DNA from: Paenibacillus sp. YYML68
GTDB taxonomy: Bacteria; Bacillota; Bacilli; Paenibacillales; NBRC-103111
Direction of reading: 5' to 3'
Length of the DNA stretch: 64,000 nt
NCBI RefSeq assembly: GCF_027923405.1
Contig: NZ_BQYI01000001.1
Span: 883,501 to 947,500, forward strand
The notes below the pieces were generated by a model. The model was not told the DNA's origin, did no database searches, and saw only the letters and a list, made by a program, of their open reading frames with translations. Both the position numbers and the translations under genes were made by a program. This document shows, piece after piece, positions 54,101-60,304 of this stretch (position 1 is its first letter; the number at the start of each line of letters is the position of its first letter).

Positions 54101-55124
54101 GCTAGACGCACAGGAAAGCGACGAGGCGCAGCTCCTACAGGTCACTCCGCTACAGAGTGGGCACAAGGTGCTGAAGGTTGGACCATCGTTCTCGGTAGTG
54201 CTGGCACAAGGAGCAGTCTCGCTGGATGTGGCGCTTGCCGTATCGGACAAGGCGAAGATCGTATCGGTAGAAGGCGCGGAGACGTTGAGCCAAGGCTACA
54301 GACTCCCTGCACAAAATGGCATCTACCGCGTCATCATTCAATCTGAGAGCGGCAAGCTCATGACGCATGAGCTCCAGCTGATCGTGCCTCTTGCGATGCA
54401 GACACCGATTGCGGCCGATACGAGCAAGCCTATGGTGTACAGCGGGGGCATTGTGCTGAACTTAACATCAGCCTTCGCAGGCTCGGCTTCTACTGTGACA
54501 GCCGCGTTGGTTCCAGTGAACGGACAGCGGGAGCAAGGCATGAACCGCGCGGGCGCCGTCGTCGATATTACACTAAGCGGTGTGACGATTGATCCTGCCA
54601 AGCCGGTCGCTCTAACTTTACCGGTAACGAGTGTAAGTGATTGGGCGAAGGTCGCTGTCTTCTATTACAATGAGGCGACGGGCGAGTGGGAAGCGCTGAA
54701 GACGGAGCGTGATTCTGTCAACCAACAGGTTACGGTTCATGTGACGCACTTCTCGACGTACGGTGTGTTCGAAGCTGATCAAGCTGCTTCGCCGCGGCTG
54801 ATGCTTAGCGAACAGTCTGAGCTCATATTGCCGGTTGCGCCAGAGGGTGTAAGCTACTATTACACGCTTGACGGCTCAGAGCCTGGACGCGATAGCTTGA
54901 AGTACAGCTCAGCGGCTAAGCCGACGGTTGGACCTGCTGATCTCGTTCGAGTGACGGCTGTGAAGTCGGGGGTGCAGAACAGTCCGATTGTATCAGCCGC
55001 ATCGCTGGGCTACATTCGCCAAGGCAGCCTGCAGCTGACCGATGTCAATCAAGACGGAGCGGTTAATCGCTTGGACATGATTGAGCTACTGAAGCTGCTC
55101 CCTGCAAGAATTGTTTTAGACTAG
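42126..55124 (+). CDS. Giant secreted RCC1 / cadherin-like / propeller / Ig-like repeat protein with dockerin-like end
   Basis: 4332 residues; signal peptide 1-36. Order: cadherin-like beta-sandwich (40-133); RCC1 propeller 1 (137-480; SVWTWGSNEYGQLG); two cadherin-like (485-675); RCC1 propeller 2 (679-1030); two cadherin-like (1032-1235); RCC1 propeller 3 (1236-1590); two cadherin-like (1594-1786); DGGY-type propeller (1792-2150); cadherin-like split by a CUB-like domain (2150-2350); cadherin-like (2359-2450); second DGG-type propeller (2462-2812); cadherin-like (2816-2920); nine Ig-like 'aBig' repeats (2924-3788), eight nearly identical; one further cadherin-like and one divergent aBig (to about 3995); chitobiase-type domain (YYYTLDGSEPG, near 4245); dockerin-like calcium loop DVNQDGAVNRLDMIELLK (near 4308). 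No sortase, SLH or TM anchor is seen. Probably a surface or matrix adhesin; function unknown. Confidence 0.88.
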   Translation: MIHILNHACRSKAIKLLLIWSMMVVQLAMGVGRADAVVAPTVNLSSLSVNGFVLNPAFDPSVTSYKVKVPYGTPSVDVRATIMESGVKLSIAGVTIETFSNTYTYTESIVLDSDKKVIPIDVRSGDHSILKKYSVEVEVVSGKLSAGQDHSAVVHNGSVWTWGSNEYGQLGDSSALSTDADRTIPGRLPDLHGIIDIASAEYHTIALKADGTVWGWGDNDLGQLGVDRNVTTYNAPVQVPNMTNVIAVSAGDNYGLALKNDGTVWMWGYVPGQGYPDEVPILVGSGMNAIDGGRTHALMRKKDGTLWSTGSNYQGELGRDSSGNSVTAVQVELPPGTSIASFSAGSYYSLALDTNGQVWGWGRSGQHIGMNTSGPATRTPILVTTFSSIGAVSVEAGGERSFITKSDGTVWAIGASDLGHDGYSSSSAVQVLHLSDTKQLASSYWHTLARTGDGSLWAWGLDFNGELGNGSSGATSTPVKLHLYGYSDLADLQLSTGSLTPSFSPEIRSYTVTVPYRQTSIELKPTAAHSGVLSLTVNGAGASSGESQRVDLAVGVNPAQIEIQDRFGLSTVYDIAITRQAPNETSLLSLELQGLVLNPAFDPSVTEYEVRVPYEQEEALVTLVPEHTGTVLSAIGLSLEPDTPIAVELGDSDTVYPITLSNGSLSGTYTIRFKKITGALAAGAAHSAAVRNGDVWAWGANDYGQLGNGTSGSVPVATPAPLSLTGIVDLVAGTNHTAALKADGTVWSWGLNDNGQLGTGGAGYGYMQTAPVQTGADVAGFHSIVQVVARGAGAAALASDGTVWVWGSSVYANANEPKRLEGIDQVKAIAAGSDYLLMLKRDGTLWGIGANYYGMLGDGTTAPAEVPVAVALPQHVSIVSISAGLYHSLALDSSGQVWGWGRGDERMGTAVDDWNDASNVTSPVVVPALSGIGAVKVEATQQNSFLLKADGTVWGIGRNSSGELGAGDTAEHVTAVPMREAAHVSRIAAGSSHTLVMTHTGNVLGAGYNVSGVLGIGETTYEESTPKQALLYGAAELSGLRVEGYELEPQFASNTYSYSITVPFVQDELVVTPTMAHPLSATLELKGAVGSSSGGPISVPLQVGPNTLELAITAASGKVLTYTLTVNRLLGAEVAGLDIRSGNTSFTMNPAFRPDIFDYEVKVPDGVTSISLVPDADAMLELLVELEGGTNLPLASGEPITVPIAGTVTSLQVKANLPKEGLSTLYTLRLLSGTKELAAGSNHMLALQGGRVWTWGSSAYGQLGNGTMGYDVKRTVPAAIGLTDIVHVAAGGMHSLALKADGTVWTWGKNEYGELGNGRSGGSEAQTAPAQIGVGQPQFREITALAAGNNYSAALQNDGTVWYWGRLTINASQSSAPIRLTGIDEVKAIAAGHEHLLLLKRDGTLWTVGANEYGQLGIGTTVAAHAPVQVQLPNNTAVTSIAAAAAHSLALDQSGNVWGWGLYDERLGFAKPESAQEAEKQTQPVLLSSLSGKGAVRVEANEMNSYIAADDGSVWGIGVNGVGELGDGTYVSRVEPVKAMLPEPVRAFTAGGMSIAGMSMDGAMRASGYNDYGQLGDGTVISSPSPVITLLYQSADLSGLAVDVGELTPAFQFGQLGYELKVPSTVSSISITAIPAYGDILGLSIGGQSGSGGVPQQVPLEIGLNTVMVTVTGANQTVKSYVLTIHREASARLSSLQLEAAGAPIVYEPAFSLNDYEYTATVDPSVTEVELSFLPLDTGASAVIDGHPVSGSSSVLPLESGTNVVELVITGSDGITKQPYMLKIIRGLPSESKAQEWSRKLEYQGYALEGKAVKAVERPDGGYAALVVDEASFVPNSKIVWLDRNGEVETYTMLYKRLVDLIRVGDEYVVLSDDGWNGQSATMFKVNKASGLVAGTDRYYGSSYNGQDTVKVIPRSIRATTDSSGALNGYIVSSTMERQPGMQEAHVLKLSADGWKEWERAFVSPAGDTLDVTKAFQASDGGYFVAGTVNPDNPDSDMFALKLSSAGSEQWFTALGGSGAEWTRDVIETRSGAFRLIGRTSTGVTDGGTRIYTAEVGADGSKLWSRAWTDLGVASSGQSIAAVDGGYVVAATVNGQAYTFMTNEAGHRIWSSAISPLYNEETAVQVEPTLDQGWLLASTIDGSKGFRFIKFAGIDLSLSALTVGGQAIDLSDSVNVRTLAKPVESRHSYPNGKTQTWTVTEPGAAEIRVHFTKIQTEKDYDYLTTSAGDSWSTSDELTDIWSSWMTGDQISIQLKTDSSIDGYGFHIDKLEYKLPSTGDGRTITKVVTIPSEAQEIVLVPTMVDPTAGLLTIDGTPHTSAAPITIPVQTDEKTVTIATVGSHAALGYTYIVKLIKLSSDATLSQLSLSGVDLTFVPTQTLYEVKVPYEVGKLIVQADPNHNRALLTVEGGMYDPDTRALLLEPDKTTELIIRVTAQNGSVLAYTVRIHREASPLLTIPKEIEYIQEPSELIDRYGLGTVYSVTSDSDGGILLTGATSEEGRARIVKLTSSGEVEWISPFEDRYSYIHQLTVQTDGAYTAIGTTTVDWMEHLLYVELDRSGQVTKQALLPLEISLSLHQVLRTADQGYLIVLYEYGESNEHSRKIKLMKLSADGTMVWEEQVEDSEGDSIEDVVEAPDGAVYLLGTSSNGEMIWYRTWRESDESFSVVKKTFTSSLRLNGRAIAAAEDGVLLAGSIVSEAGTRKGMLLKVDENGTEQWRRIYESPYGLELHTLTPTYDGGFLVSGAEYELPDTEYGQLRMLKLDQDGNEYWKLGSGRYEGHVSPSKVVETVSGGYVVLNELTHSGYYFVMKLADEAVSLSALVPSTGELSPAFEPSILQYELNVDYAVNNLKLGAQSDSRLQPMTAEAYVPGTTEPIAVEVTGEGVIHIADLPVGETVLKLGIVRADGIARKSYTVHVTRAIQDEAAAVAEALQQLTWESIRGSNELIEAVVNDVQLPSSGAAGTKVEWSSSHPQYVSAVDGTVVRPAYTEADQAVVLTATVTLGAVSEQKSFTLNVVKLEMTDADRLAEAAAALVASAITADAGNVTGSKVTLPEAGLHGTVIAWSSSNPSVIGTDGTVVRPPHNGEDAVVTLTATLTLGGLSVVKSFTLNVVKLSMTDADRLAEAAAALVASAITADAGNVTGSKVTLPETGLHGAVIAWSSSNPSVIGTDGTVVRPPHTGEDAVVVLTATLTLGGLSVVKSFTLNVVKLSMTDANRLAAAAHALHASAITPDAGNVTSSKVTLPEAGLHGAVIAWSSSNPSVIGTDGTVVRPPHNGEDAVVVLTATLTLGGLSVVKSFTLNVVKLEMTDADRLTEAAAALVASAITADAGNVTGSKVTLPETGLHGAVIAWSSSNPSVIGTDGTVVRPPHHGADAVVVLTATITLGGLSVVKSFTLNVVKLSMTDADRLAEAAQALHESAITPDAGNVTGSKVTLPATALHGATIAWSSSAPSVIGTDGTVVRPPHTGADAVVILTATLTLGGLSVSKSFTLNVVKLSMTDADRLAEAAAALVASAITADAGNVTGSKVTLPEAGLHGTVIAWSSSNPSVIGTDGSVVRPPHNGEDAVVVLTATITLGGLSTSKSFTLTVVKLSMTDADRLAEAAQALHASAITPDAGNVTGSKVTLPETGLHGTVIAWSSSNPSVIGTDGTVVRPPHTGADAVVTLTATLTLGGLSTSKSFTLTVVKLSMTDADRLAEAAQALHASAITPDAGNVTGSKVTLPATALHGATIAWSSSAPSVIGTDGTVTRPPHTGKDAVVTLTATLTLGGLSTSKSFTLTVVKLPRPLSSDASIAVVRAGADVLFEDGQTVPTSWSYFTDGTEASLTIELADPNATMKLSSSVTDVTYAFSGAMGTLTVTNITYQEVRIIPLLVTAEDMTTKPYHIIVARLTLTDSEIVSRAVDSISEQSIRGQNASLSQVKSNLVLPGDGPNGTSISWMSSMPHIIETSPIAGKVVRQPNQNVTVSLTATVTKGVYAAAKTFQVNVLKLDAQESDEAQLLQVTPLQSGHKVLKVGPSFSVVLAQGAVSLDVALAVSDKAKIVSVEGAETLSQGYRLPAQNGIYRVIIQSESGKLMTHELQLIVPLAMQTPIAADTSKPMVYSGGIVLNLTSAFAGSASTVTAALVPVNGQREQGMNRAGAVVDITLSGVTIDPAKPVALTLPVTSVSDWAKVAVFYYNEATGEWEALKTERDSVNQQVTVHVTHFSTYGVFEADQAASPRLMLSEQSELILPVAPEGVSYYYTLDGSEPGRDSLKYSSAAKPTVGPADLVRVTAVKSGVQNSPIVSAASLGYIRQGSLQLTDVNQDGAVNRLDMIELLKLLPARIVLD
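51186..53489 (+). repeat. Eight tandem 288-bp (96-residue) near-identical repeats inside the giant gene
   Basis: Units start at 51186, 51474, 51762, 52050, 52338, 52626, 52914 and 53202, each beginning MTDA(D/N)RL and encoding one Ig-like aBig domain with WSSS(N/A)PSVIGTDGTV. The period is exactly 288 bp throughout. A diverged ninth copy precedes (about 50895) and a tenth follows (about 53810). Confidence 0.97.
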
Positions 55125-55140
55125 GAAAAAGGTAAGGACT

Positions 55141-55174
55141 AAAAAGGGCTTCCATTTAATTGGAAGCCCTTTTT
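55141..55174. terminator. Strong terminator after giant gene
   Basis: AAAAAGGGCTTCCA (55141-55154), loop TTTAAT, TGGAAGCCCTTTTT (55161-55174). Perfect 14-bp stem, able to work on either strand. Confidence 0.95.
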
Positions 55175-55221
55175 GGTGTACGCTGTGGAAGGGTACCACT
55201 ACAAGGTGCGCGATCCAGAGA

Positions 55222-55314
55222 GGCTGTTACGATGCAAAACATCGTAACGGCCAACCACCAGCGCCCCGCCGCGCGCGCCAAGCCTGCCATTACGATGCAA
55301 AGCATCGTAATGGC
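55222..55314. repeat. Two copies of a long palindrome with TTACGATG core
   Basis: GGCTGTTACGATG (55222-55234)/CATCGTAACGGCC (55240-55252) and GCCATTACGATG (55286-55297)/CATCGTAATGGC (55303-55314), with loops CAAAA and CAAAG. Stems of 13 and 12 bp, centres about 63 bp apart, in the gap before the copper operon. Confidence 0.85.
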
Positions 55315-55351
55315 TCACCGTGCTCACCGAGAATAGCGTAAACATCCCCCG

Positions 55352-55381
55352 TTGACATAGGGTGGGGGGGTATTGTACGAT
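55352..55381 (+). promoter_or_regulatory. copZA promoter with CsoR-type operator
   Basis: TTGACA (55352-55357), 18-bp spacer and TACGAT (55376-55381). The spacer is filled by ATAGGGTGGGGGGGTAT (55357-55373), whose complement ATACCCCCCCACCCTAT has the G/C-tract layout of CsoR operators. Expected: copper-derepressed transcription of copZ-copA. Confidence 0.75.
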
Positions 55382-55433
55382 GCTAACATAGATCAATATT
55401 CAAATGCTTACCATTCTAAGGAGGACCTATACG

Positions 55434-55634
55434 ATGGCTACTATTACACTGCAAGTGGAAGGAATGTCATGCAATCACTGTGTGAATTCGATCGAAGGAA
55501 CGCTGCGGGAGCTGGGGGCTTTGGGACAAGTGAATCTGGCAGCTCAAACGGTCACGGTTGAGTATGATGAGAGCAAGCTACAGGTAGAGACGATCAAGTC
55601 AGCAATCGAGGAACAGGGTTACGACGTGAAGTAG
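55434..55634 (+). CDS. copZ: Copper chaperone CopZ
   Basis: 66 residues, one heavy-metal-associated (HMA) ferredoxin-like domain. The metal-binding MSCNHC (GMSCNHCVNSIEG, Cys near residues 13 and 16) is intact, and EEQGYDVK closes the fold. It carries Cu(I) to the CopA ATPase in the cytoplasm. ATG 55434 has AAGGAGG 8 bases upstream; a longer frame upstream contains the promoter region. It is the first gene of the copper operon, separated from copA by a 27-bp minisatellite. Confidence 0.95.
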   Translation: MATITLQVEGMSCNHCVNSIEGTLRELGALGQVNLAAQTVTVEYDESKLQVETIKSAIEEQGYDVK

Positions 55635-55638
55635 ACGA

Positions 55639-55853
55639 CAAGAAGCAGTCAGCACGAAGTAACACCCAGAAGCAGTCAGCACGAAGTAACACCAAGAAGC
55701 AGTCAGCACGAAGTAACACCAAGAAGCAGTCAGCACGAAGTAACACCAAGAAGCAGTCAGCACGAAGTAACACCAAGAAGCAGTCAGCACGAAGTAACAC
55801 CAAGAAGCAGTCAGCACGAAGTAACAACAAGAAGCAGGCAGCATAACGTAGAC
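55639..55853. repeat. 27-bp minisatellite between copZ and copA
   Basis: Seven full units begin at 55641, 55668, 55695, 55722, 55749, 55776 and 55803, plus a degraded eighth at 55830. Each starts AGAAGCAGTCAGCACGAAGT; copies are almost identical. The period is a multiple of three and one forward frame would encode KKQSARSNT repeats, but no start codon opens it. Confidence 0.95.
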
Positions 55854-55918
55854 CCGTCTAAAGCAAGCAGTCCGGATGCTTGATATCTAGTGCAAGTCGT
55901 TTGAAGGGGAGATGCGGG

Positions 55919-58378
55919 ATGGAGAAATCAACAGCTGCACAGCAGCAAGCGACGCTGGGCATCACGGGCATGACGTGCGCCGCTTGTGCGAATCGGATCG
56001 AGAAGAGCCTTGGGAAGCTCGAGGGTGTCGAGCAAGCGAATGTCAATTTCGCGATGGAGCAGGCCAGCGTCATCTACGACCCGCAAGTGACCCGGCTGAG
56101 CGATATAGTGAACAAGATCGAGTCGCTTGGCTACGGCACGGCGAAAGAGACGCTTGAGCTTCGTATTGGCGGTATGACGTGCGCGGCTTGCGCGGCTCGG
56201 ATCGAGAAGGGGCTCGGTAAGACGGCTGGTGTCTCTAAGGCAGCTGTTAACCTCGCTCTTGAGGTCGCACATGTTGAGTACAATCCGTCCAGCGTCTCCG
56301 CGGCAGAGCTTATTCGCAAGATTGAGAAGCTGGGGTATACGGCTGAGCTGAAGGAGAGCGTGGAGGAGCGGCAGACCGATCACCGTCAGGATACGATTCG
56401 CAGGCTGAAGCGGAACGTGCTGTTCGCCGCTGTGTTGTCGTTCCCGCTGCTCTGGGCGATGGTTGGACACTTCGCCTTCACGTCGTTCATCTGGCTGCCG
56501 GAGCTGTTCATGAACGCTTGGTTTCAGCTTGCACTCGCGACACCGGTGCAGTTCATCATCGGCTGGCCGTTCTACCGAGGGGCGTATAAGGCTCTTCGTA
56601 ACGGCAGCGCCAACATGGATGTACTGGTCGCGCTCGGCACGTCGGCGGCCTACTTCTACAGCCTGTATGTGACACTCACGGCAGGGAGCGCGGCCACACA
56701 CGGTCAAGAACACGGACAGCATCAACAGGTCGAGCTCTACTACGAGACGAGCGCGGTACTTATTACATTGATTTTACTCGGGAAGCTGTTCGAGGCACTG
56801 GCGAAGGGCAGATCGTCCGAGGCGATCAAGACGCTTATGGGCTTGCAGGCCAAAAGCGCTCTCGTCCTGCGGGACGGACAAGAGCTGCACATTCCGGTTG
56901 AGCAGGTCGTTACGGGTGACATCTTCCTCGTCAAGCCAGGCGAGAAGGTGCCGGTGGACGGCATCGTGCTGGACGGCGTGTCATCTGTCGATGAGTCGAT
57001 GCTCACTGGCGAGAGCCTACCGATCGAGAAGCGTGCGGACGATACCGTTATCGGCGCTTCGCTGAACAAGAACGGCCTGCTGAAGGTGCGTGCGACGAAG
57101 GTCGGCAAGGAGACGGCGCTGGCGCAAATTATTAAGATCGTCGAGGATGCACAAGGCTCCAAGGCACCGATCCAGCGCATTGCTGACCGCATCTCCGGTA
57201 TATTCGTCCCGATCGTCGTCGGCATCGCGGTTGCCGCCTTCCTGCTCTGGTACTTCCTCATCGAGCCGGGCGACTTCGGGAGCGCGCTCGAGAAGGCGAT
57301 TGCGGTGCTCGTCATCGCTTGCCCGTGTGCTCTTGGTCTTGCTACGCCCACATCAGTCATGGCTGGCTCCGGCCGCGCGGCGGAGCTCGGCATCTTGTTC
57401 AAGGGCGGCGAGCATCTGGAGACGGCGCATCTGATCGATGCCGTTGTGCTCGATAAGACAGGCACGGTGACCCACGGCAAGCCGGTGCTCACGGACGTCA
57501 TGCCTGCCCACGGTCAGGCGGAGGACAGCTTCCTTCGGGCGATTGGCGCTGCTGAGCGCGGGTCGGAGCATCCGCTGGCCGAGGCAATCGTAAGCGGTCT
57601 GCAGGCTAGGGGCGTTCAGCTTAGGGAGGCTGAGCAGTTCGAGGCGATCCCAGGCTTCGGCGTTCGAGCGGTCGTCGAGGGACGCGAGGTGCTGGTCGGT
57701 ACCCGCAAGCTGATGTCAGCTCAGCATGTGTGGCTGCCCGACGACGCGCTACAGACGATGACCTCACTCGAGGAGGCAGGCAAGACCGCCATGCTTACGG
57801 CTATCGACGGCCAATACGCAGGACTTGTCGCCGTCGCCGATACGATTAAGGAATCGTCCAAGGCAGCCGTCGCCCGTCTGCGGCAGCTCGGCATCGAGGT
57901 CATCATGATTACCGGCGACAATACGCGTACGGCACAAGCCATCGCCGCCGAGGCAGGCATCCAGCAGGTGCTGGCAGAGGTGCTGCCAGAGGGCAAGGCC
58001 GACGAAGTGAGGAAGCTGCAAGCAGCAGGCCGTAAGGTCGCGATGGTCGGCGACGGCATCAACGATGCTCCGGCGCTTGCTACCGCGGATGTCGGAATGG
58101 CGATCGGCACAGGCACCGATGTCGCGATGGAGGCAGCGGATGTGACATTGATGCGCGGCGATTTGAACAGCATCCCCGATGCGATGGAGATGAGCAGACG
58201 CACGATGCGCAACATTCGGCAAAACCTGTTCTGGGCGCTCGCCTACAACGTCATCGGTATTCCGATCGCGGCGGCAGGCTTCCTCGCTCCTTGGGTAGCG
58301 GGCGCGGCGATGGCACTCAGCTCCGTATCCGTCGTGCTCAACGCGCTGCGGCTGCAGCGTATGAAGGTGCGGCAGTAG
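55919..58378 (+). CDS. copA: Copper-exporting P1B-type ATPase CopA
   Basis: 819 residues from ATG 55919 (AAGGGGAG upstream). Two N-terminal HMA domains, each with GMTCAAC(A) (residues about 18-24 and 86-92). Eight predicted membrane helices. The actuator TGES, the P1B metal site CPC in [21 protein letters not shown], phosphorylation site [15 protein letters not shown], and hinge [20 protein letters not shown] are all present. It pumps Cu(I) (and Ag(I)) out of the cytoplasm using ATP. It is probably cotranscribed with copZ from the CsoR-type promoter despite the intervening minisatellite; no terminator is seen between them. Confidence 0.96.
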   Translation: MEKSTAAQQQATLGITGMTCAACANRIEKSLGKLEGVEQANVNFAMEQASVIYDPQVTRLSDIVNKIESLGYGTAKETLELRIGGMTCAACAARIEKGLGKTAGVSKAAVNLALEVAHVEYNPSSVSAAELIRKIEKLGYTAELKESVEERQTDHRQDTIRRLKRNVLFAAVLSFPLLWAMVGHFAFTSFIWLPELFMNAWFQLALATPVQFIIGWPFYRGAYKALRNGSANMDVLVALGTSAAYFYSLYVTLTAGSAATHGQEHGQHQQVELYYETSAVLITLILLGKLFEALAKGRSSEAIKTLMGLQAKSALVLRDGQELHIPVEQVVTGDIFLVKPGEKVPVDGIVLDGVSSVDESMLTGESLPIEKRADDTVIGASLNKNGLLKVRATKVGKETALAQIIKIVEDAQGSKAPIQRIADRISGIFVPIVVGIAVAAFLLWYFLIEPGDFGSALEKAIAVLVIACPCALGLATPTSVMAGSGRAAELGILFKGGEHLETAHLIDAVVLDKTGTVTHGKPVLTDVMPAHGQAEDSFLRAIGAAERGSEHPLAEAIVSGLQARGVQLREAEQFEAIPGFGVRAVVEGREVLVGTRKLMSAQHVWLPDDALQTMTSLEEAGKTAMLTAIDGQYAGLVAVADTIKESSKAAVARLRQLGIEVIMITGDNTRTAQAIAAEAGIQQVLAEVLPEGKADEVRKLQAAGRKVAMVGDGINDAPALATADVGMAIGTGTDVAMEAADVTLMRGDLNSIPDAMEMSRRTMRNIRQNLFWALAYNVIGIPIAAAGFLAPWVAGAAMALSSVSVVLNALRLQRMKVRQ

Positions 58379-58546
58379 CTAGGCAGCGCAACGGCTCACA
58401 CGAGGTGTGCGGCGGCAGGTACTCACTCCGTTCACGCGAGCTCTCAACAAGCAGTCGATTCATGCAGACACTCTCCCCACTCACACGAGCCTCTAGCAGG
58501 CAAGTGTACCGTTCAGGCAGCTCCTTAGCACCACACATGCCAACTT
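58379..58546. other. Intergenic stretch after copA with nothing recognisable
   Basis: No supported reading frame. It contains loosely similar CTCAC-CGAG-CTCTC motifs that are too degenerate to call a repeat. Confidence 0.5.
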
Positions 58547-58587
58547 AAGGGACCCGATGGCTTCTCACAAGCCAGACGGTCCCTTTT
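58547..58587 (+). terminator. Terminator after copA
   Basis: AAGGGACC (58547-58554) pairs with GGTCCCTT (58578-58585), enclosing GGCTT/AAGCC. TT follows. Confidence 0.8.
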
Positions 58588-58738
58588 GAGTGTTCATGCC
58601 GCTCGTACTTCTGCTTACTCATCTCAAGTGCGTCTGCTGGAAAAGTTTATAAAAAGTTCCCTTCTTCTTTACCGCTTGTTCTACTATAATAGGGGTTGAT
58701 CTAAAATAGAGATAAACAGGACGAGGAGTGTGGAAAGC

Positions 58739-59536
58739 TTGAGCGACATCATGATTGGTATCATAATGGGCATCGTGGAAGGCTTGACCGAGTTTTTGCC
58801 GGTATCTTCGACCGGACATATGATTTTGACGGCGCATCTGCTTGACTTTACGGGTGAGAGGGCGAAGACGTTCGAGATCGTCGTACAGCTCGGCGCTGTG
58901 CTGGCGGTATTCATGCTGTATTGGCGGCGATTCATCGGATTTCTCAATGTCAAGCGCAGCTTCACGAACGAAGGCAAGGTGAATCTCGTGCACATCATGC
59001 TGGCGATGCTACCGGCTGTCGTGATCGGTCTGGCGCTGCATAGTGTGATCAAGAAGTACTTATTCGGTCCGGAGACGGTGATCGTCGGCTTGGTCGCAGG
59101 CGGTATTCTCATTCTGGTCGCGGAACGGATGAAGGTGAAGGTAACCGCCGAGACGATGGACGACCTGACGTACAAGCAGGCGTTCGGTATCGGACTGTTT
59201 CAATGTTTGGCGCTATGGCCCGGCTTCTCGCGCTCCGGCTCGACGATCTCGGGCGGTATGCTGCTCGGAGCGAGCCAGAAGGCAGCGGCTGAGTTCACGT
59301 TCATCGTCTCCGTACCGATCATGTTCGCTGCGACAGGACTTGATTTGTACAAGAGCCGCGAATTTTTGTCCGTGGACGATATCGGCTTGTTCGCAGCTGG
59401 CTTGATCAGCTCGTTCGTCGTTGCGATGATCGCAGTCGTCACGTTCCTGAACATTATTAAGAGACTGAGCTTGTCCTGGTTTGCGTATTACCGCTTTGTA
59501 TTAGCAATTGTCTTCTATTTTATTTTGTTCGGCTAA
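58739..59536 (+). CDS. uppP: Undecaprenyl-diphosphatase UppP (BacA)
   Basis: 265 residues, about eight membrane helices. The two family motifs are intact: [20 protein letters not shown] (near residues 10-29) and [12 protein letters not shown] (near 160-172). It removes phosphate from undecaprenyl diphosphate to recycle the wall and exopolysaccharide carrier lipid; overexpression gives bacitracin resistance in other bacteria. The start is taken as TTG 58739, with GAGGAG 10 bases upstream; the in-frame GTG at 58730 is too close to that site. Monocistronic, with a terminator after it. Confidence 0.94.
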   Translation: MSDIMIGIIMGIVEGLTEFLPVSSTGHMILTAHLLDFTGERAKTFEIVVQLGAVLAVFMLYWRRFIGFLNVKRSFTNEGKVNLVHIMLAMLPAVVIGLALHSVIKKYLFGPETVIVGLVAGGILILVAERMKVKVTAETMDDLTYKQAFGIGLFQCLALWPGFSRSGSTISGGMLLGASQKAAAEFTFIVSVPIMFAATGLDLYKSREFLSVDDIGLFAAGLISSFVVAMIAVVTFLNIIKRLSLSWFAYYRFVLAIVFYFILFG

Positions 59537-59557
59537 AAAGCTAAGATGAACAAACCG

Positions 59558-59585
59558 AAGGCCGTCGAAAGACGCGCCTTTTTTT
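59558..59585 (+). terminator. Terminator after uppP
   Basis: AAGGCCGTC (59558-59566), GAAA tetraloop, GACGCGCCTT (59571-59580) with one bulge, then TTTTT. Confidence 0.85.
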
Positions 59586-59668
59586 GTGCTGTGGAGAGGA
59601 TGGGTATTCGTTAGAGCGTACATTGGACCCGTCCCCTAGCCTTCGAATAAATGAACGGCAGGTAACAG

Positions 59669-59728
59669 TTGACTTTTACAATGAGAACGATTATCATTAT
59701 CTCATAGCAAGTATGAGAATGGTTATCA
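59669..59728 (+). promoter_or_regulatory. Promoter with two Fur-box-like operators
   Basis: TTGACT (59669-59674), 18-bp spacer and TATCAT (59693-59698). TGAGAACGATTATCA (59682-59696) and TGAGAATGGTTATCA (59714-59728) match the 7-1-7 Fur consensus TGATAATNATTATCA at 12 of 14 defined positions each. Their centres are 32 bp apart; the first covers the -10 box. This suggests iron-dependent repression of the DUF2325 gene. Confidence 0.72.
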
Positions 59729-59788
59729 ACATCATCCCGTTCGGTATTATTATACTCAAAATTGACCATATTTAAAGGAGCTGCAAGC

Positions 59789-60112
59789 ATGCCATCCATA
59801 TTGGTTGTTGGTGCTGATCATTTAGGCAATATGCCTGATCATTTGGCGGAAATCGGGTTCAACGAAGTGATGCATATGTCGGGTCGTAAGTGTCAGATGG
59901 TTCGCAAGGGCATTCCGGATAAGGTGGATGCGGTGCTGGTGCTGACCGATTACGTGAACCATAACTTGACTAAAGTAATCAAGCAGCAGGCGAAGGATCA
60001 GGAGGTTCCGATCTACTATGCGAAGCGCTCCTGGTGCTCGGTGAAGAAAGCGCTCTGTGATTGCACGGATACGTGTGAGCTGCTGCAGCAGCGCGGCTCG
60101 AGAGGTCATTAA
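59789..60112 (+). CDS. DUF2325 family protein
   Basis: 107 residues from ATG 59789 (AAAGGAG upstream). A small Rossmann-like fold: MPSILVVGADHLGNMPDHLA at the N-terminus, then GRKCQM, KVDAVLVLTDYVNHNLTKVIK and VPIYYAKRSW, as in DUF2325 proteins. The C-terminus has a cysteine cluster (WCSVKKALCDCTDTC) that could bind metal or a cluster. Function unknown. The tandem Fur-box-like promoter suggests an iron-starvation role, which is inference. A terminator follows at 60139. Confidence 0.82.
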   Translation: MPSILVVGADHLGNMPDHLAEIGFNEVMHMSGRKCQMVRKGIPDKVDAVLVLTDYVNHNLTKVIKQQAKDQEVPIYYAKRSWCSVKKALCDCTDTCELLQQRGSRGH

Positions 60113-60138
60113 TGAACGACGTACATAGATGCACATAC

Positions 60139-60170
60139 ATACCGTCTGGCTTATGCGCCGGGCGGTATTT
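60139..60170 (+). terminator. Terminator after DUF2325 gene
   Basis: ATACCGTC (60139-60146) pairs with GGCGGTAT (60161-60168), with inner GGC/GCC pairs, then TT. Confidence 0.78.
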
Positions 60171-60255
60171 GGCTTAAGCTGCTTGGCGGAGTCCAGTCGC
60201 TCCTTGCCCTGTATACCGATGGGGCAATTCGGCAATGAAGAGCATGTATATTATT

Positions 60256-60264
60256 TGCTATAAT
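60256..60264 (+). promoter_or_regulatory. Extended -10 promoter for stalk protein gene
   Basis: TGCTATAAT at 60256-60264, a perfect extended -10, about 40 bp upstream of TTG 60305. No strong -35. Confidence 0.55.
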
Positions 60265-60304
60265 AGAGCTGTACGAGCAATTGAGCATAAAGGAGCCGAA
60301 GCCC

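Noticed and set aside
55222-55314. MerR/CueR-type operators for the copper operon
   Set aside because: MerR-type operators sit in a 19-20 bp promoter spacer. These palindromes lie 40-130 bp upstream of the -35 box and the promoter spacer itself holds a CsoR-like site.
55599-55844. Repetitive minus-strand frame over the copZ-copA minisatellite (ASWCYFVLT repeats)
   Set aside because: A direct product of the 27-bp period being a multiple of three. No ribosome site and no conserved features outside the repeats.
55641-55853. Possible CRISPR array
   Set aside because: Units are contiguous with no variable spacers, so it is a minisatellite. The 288-bp array was rejected for the same reason.
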